DNA of 39,655 nt from an uncultured Oscillibacter sp. (GTDB lineage: Bacteria; Bacillota; Clostridia; Oscillospirales; Oscillospiraceae). Positions within the stretch are counted from its first letter, which is position 1; each line of letters opens with the position of its first letter. The position numbers and the translations under genes are program-made. This document shows, one piece after another, positions 38,733 to 39,655 of this stretch. Location of the stretch: the NCBI GenBank assembly GCA_910584995.1, contig CAJUDW010000023.1:1-39655 (forward strand), given 5' to 3'. The notes beneath the pieces were generated by a model. It searched no databases. It had not been told where the DNA came from and saw only the letters and a list, made by a program, of their open reading frames with translations.

Positions 38733-39242
38733 TCACACTTTCTTCCGTGTCCAACAAACTCCGATGATTGATCCAATGAAGACAAGTGGCGCTATTCTGA
38801 CAAACAGCCACTCAAATGCGTGAATCCCTACCCCCATGACTGCGGTTTCGGGCTGGCTGTAATCCCAGCCCAAGTAAGGGCTGCCTAACACGATCAGGAT
38901 TGCAAAAGCAGCCGCTATAACCGTACATGACAAGATAAAAAGCCAATGAATCGCCTTTTGTTTCGCTGTTTTTCTATGCGCAAGCTGCAGGTTGATGATC
39001 TCAAGTTTCTCGGAAATTGCTTTTAAGTCATCAGCTTTCGCCTCGGCAACGGTTTCTCCAAGCAGTGTGCTTACAGGTGTTTCCAATACCTCTGCTATGG
39101 AAATCAGCATATCGGCATCCGGTACCGACAGGCCTTGCTCCCATTTCGAGATGGTTTGCCTCACCACATTCAACTTGATTGCAAGTTCCTCCTGCGAAAG
39201 CCCTTTGGATTTTCTGATGGTCTTAATGTTTTCATTTAGCAT
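38733..39242 (-). CDS. XRE-family regulator with two membrane helices
   Basis: The 169-aa protein has an N-terminal Cro/C1-type helix-turn-helix (LSQEELAIKLNVVRQTISKW at about 15-35), a short helical linker, and two C-terminal helices (about 105-130 and 145-165). Membrane-tethered XRE proteins of this build are common in Clostridia and may control a neighbouring gene. AGGAGG 9 nt before the ATG at 39242 fixes the start; the longer frame is not used. The gene is AT-richer than the rest of the window, a sign of different origin. Its target is unknown. Confidence 0.88.
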   Translation of the reverse strand: MLNENIKTIRKSKGLSQEELAIKLNVVRQTISKWEQGLSVPDADMLISIAEVLETPVSTLLGETVAEAKADDLKAISEKLEIINLQLAHRKTAKQKAIHWLFILSCTVIAAAFAILIVLGSPYLGWDYSQPETAVMGVGIHAFEWLFVRIAPLVFIGSIIGVCWTRKKV

Positions 39243-39266
39243 CAGGGACGGCCTCCTTTCGCTACT

Positions 39267-39295
39267 ATCATACGGAGGAAAACCCGTTGCGGCAA
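39267..39295 (-). promoter_or_regulatory. Promoter of the XRE gene
   Basis: TTGCCG (39295-39290), a 17-bp spacer and TATGAT (39272-39267) on the minus strand, about 25 bp before the ATG. Confidence 0.6.
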
Positions 39296-39431
39296 GCAAC
39301 GCAAATTAACATTACCGCATCCGCTTGAAAGATGATGTTTTATCTCTATAAATTTTTTTGACATTCTTTCCTCCAAACACCGATTTTACGTCCCCTGCAG
39401 TTCCCCAACAGATTTAGGATTTACATTGCTG

Positions 39432-39655
39432 TTATTTTTTCAGAAAATCACTGAATTCTTTCAGTTCCTTTTTTGTATCTTCGGAAAGCCTGTTATATTC
39501 TATATCATGAATCGCACCCTCTAATGTATATAAATGTACTAAACAAACATTGGGATATTTCTGCTTTAACCTAAGAAATGCGTCTTTTGCACCTACCTTG
39601 ATTAGTTTCTCGGAAGATTCAATACCAACAGATATTAGCTTTTTTTCCATTTCTT
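39432..39655 (-). CDS. TfoX C-terminal domain protein, probably partial
   Basis: The visible 72 residues match the TfoX C-terminal domain: KLISVGIESSEKLIKVGAKD, then AFLRLKQKYPNVCLVHLY and LEGAIHDIEY, ending in KKELKEFSDFLKK. In Proteobacteria TfoX/Sxy controls competence genes; in Firmicutes this domain often stands alone and its role is unknown. Family members have about 8-10 residues more before the first visible Met (a LPNIGK-like start), and the frame stays open to the window edge, so the true start probably lies beyond base 39655. The DNA is AT-rich, like the XRE gene, from which it is separated by 189 bp. Confidence 0.8.
   Translation of the reverse strand, partial: EMEKKLISVGIESSEKLIKVGAKDAFLRLKQKYPNVCLVHLYTLEGAIHDIEYNRLSEDTKKELKEFSDFLKK

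Overview
The window looks like a chromosomal segment of a GC-rich member of the Clostridia, probably Oscillospirales/Oscillospiraceae. The basis is a high-GC Firmicutes style: strong AGGAGG ribosome binding sites, TTGACA/TATAAT promoters, many lipoproteins, YesM/YesN-like and LytTR regulators, and the Gram-positive operon ylxM-ffh-rpsP-khpA. Placement below the class level is inference. No rRNA, tRNA, CRISPR array, transposase gene or phage module was seen. The window opens inside one gene and probably closes inside another.

Layout, left to right. 1-3957 (minus): a substrate-binding lipoprotein, a sensor kinase and an AraC-type response regulator form one overlapping operon. It is followed by the start of a second substrate-binding lipoprotein, a likely target. 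4237-5641 (minus): a small NifX/NifB-like protein with a His/Cys tail and a ROK sugar kinase. 5642-6420: no convincing large gene, but two facing consensus-like promoters, each paired with a terminator inside the other unit, which looks like a small antisense-RNA locus. 6421-11517 (plus): four uncharacterised envelope proteins. 11582-12946 (minus): a MATE exporter with an attenuator-like leader. 13327-16597 (plus): a YviE/DUF6470-like protein, then ylxM-ffh-rpsP-khpA (SRP and ribosome biogenesis). 16771-19045: an Rrf2 regulator (minus) divergent from a LytTR regulator coupled to two membrane proteins. 19157-20086: a lipoprotein whose ribosome binding site is buried in a perfect hairpin. 20242-22426: a small zinc-ribbon protein (minus) and a phosphoglucomutase-type enzyme (plus). 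22517-22741: an 18-bp GC-rich minisatellite.

22893-27276: a large hybrid histidine kinase (minus) is divergent from an anchored protein with five PepSY repeats (plus). 27457-30594 (minus): release factor 3 runs directly into an OmpR-type regulator and its kinase. 30774-38481 is a coherent metabolic island. On the minus strand are an isochorismatase-like hydrolase and a complete TRAP transporter (DctP, DctQ, DctM). On the plus strand are a GntR/FCD regulator, a metallo-beta-lactamase-fold (lactonase-like) hydrolase, a Tm-1/UPF0261 protein and a class II aldolase. Related TATCCAA-type sequences lie at the starts of both operons and beside the regulator promoter, so the regulator probably controls import and breakdown of one organic acid or lactone; the substrate is unknown. 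38733-39655 (minus) is visibly AT-richer and holds an XRE membrane regulator and a TfoX C-terminal-domain protein that runs off the edge.

The most unusual signals are non-coding: three copies of a roughly 100-bp terminal-inverted-repeat element (9721, 16639, 20173), one of which forms the last codons of a gene; the facing promoters at 5790-5957; the attenuator before the MATE gene; the ribosome-site hairpin at 19118; the minisatellite; and the heptamer operators of the TRAP island.
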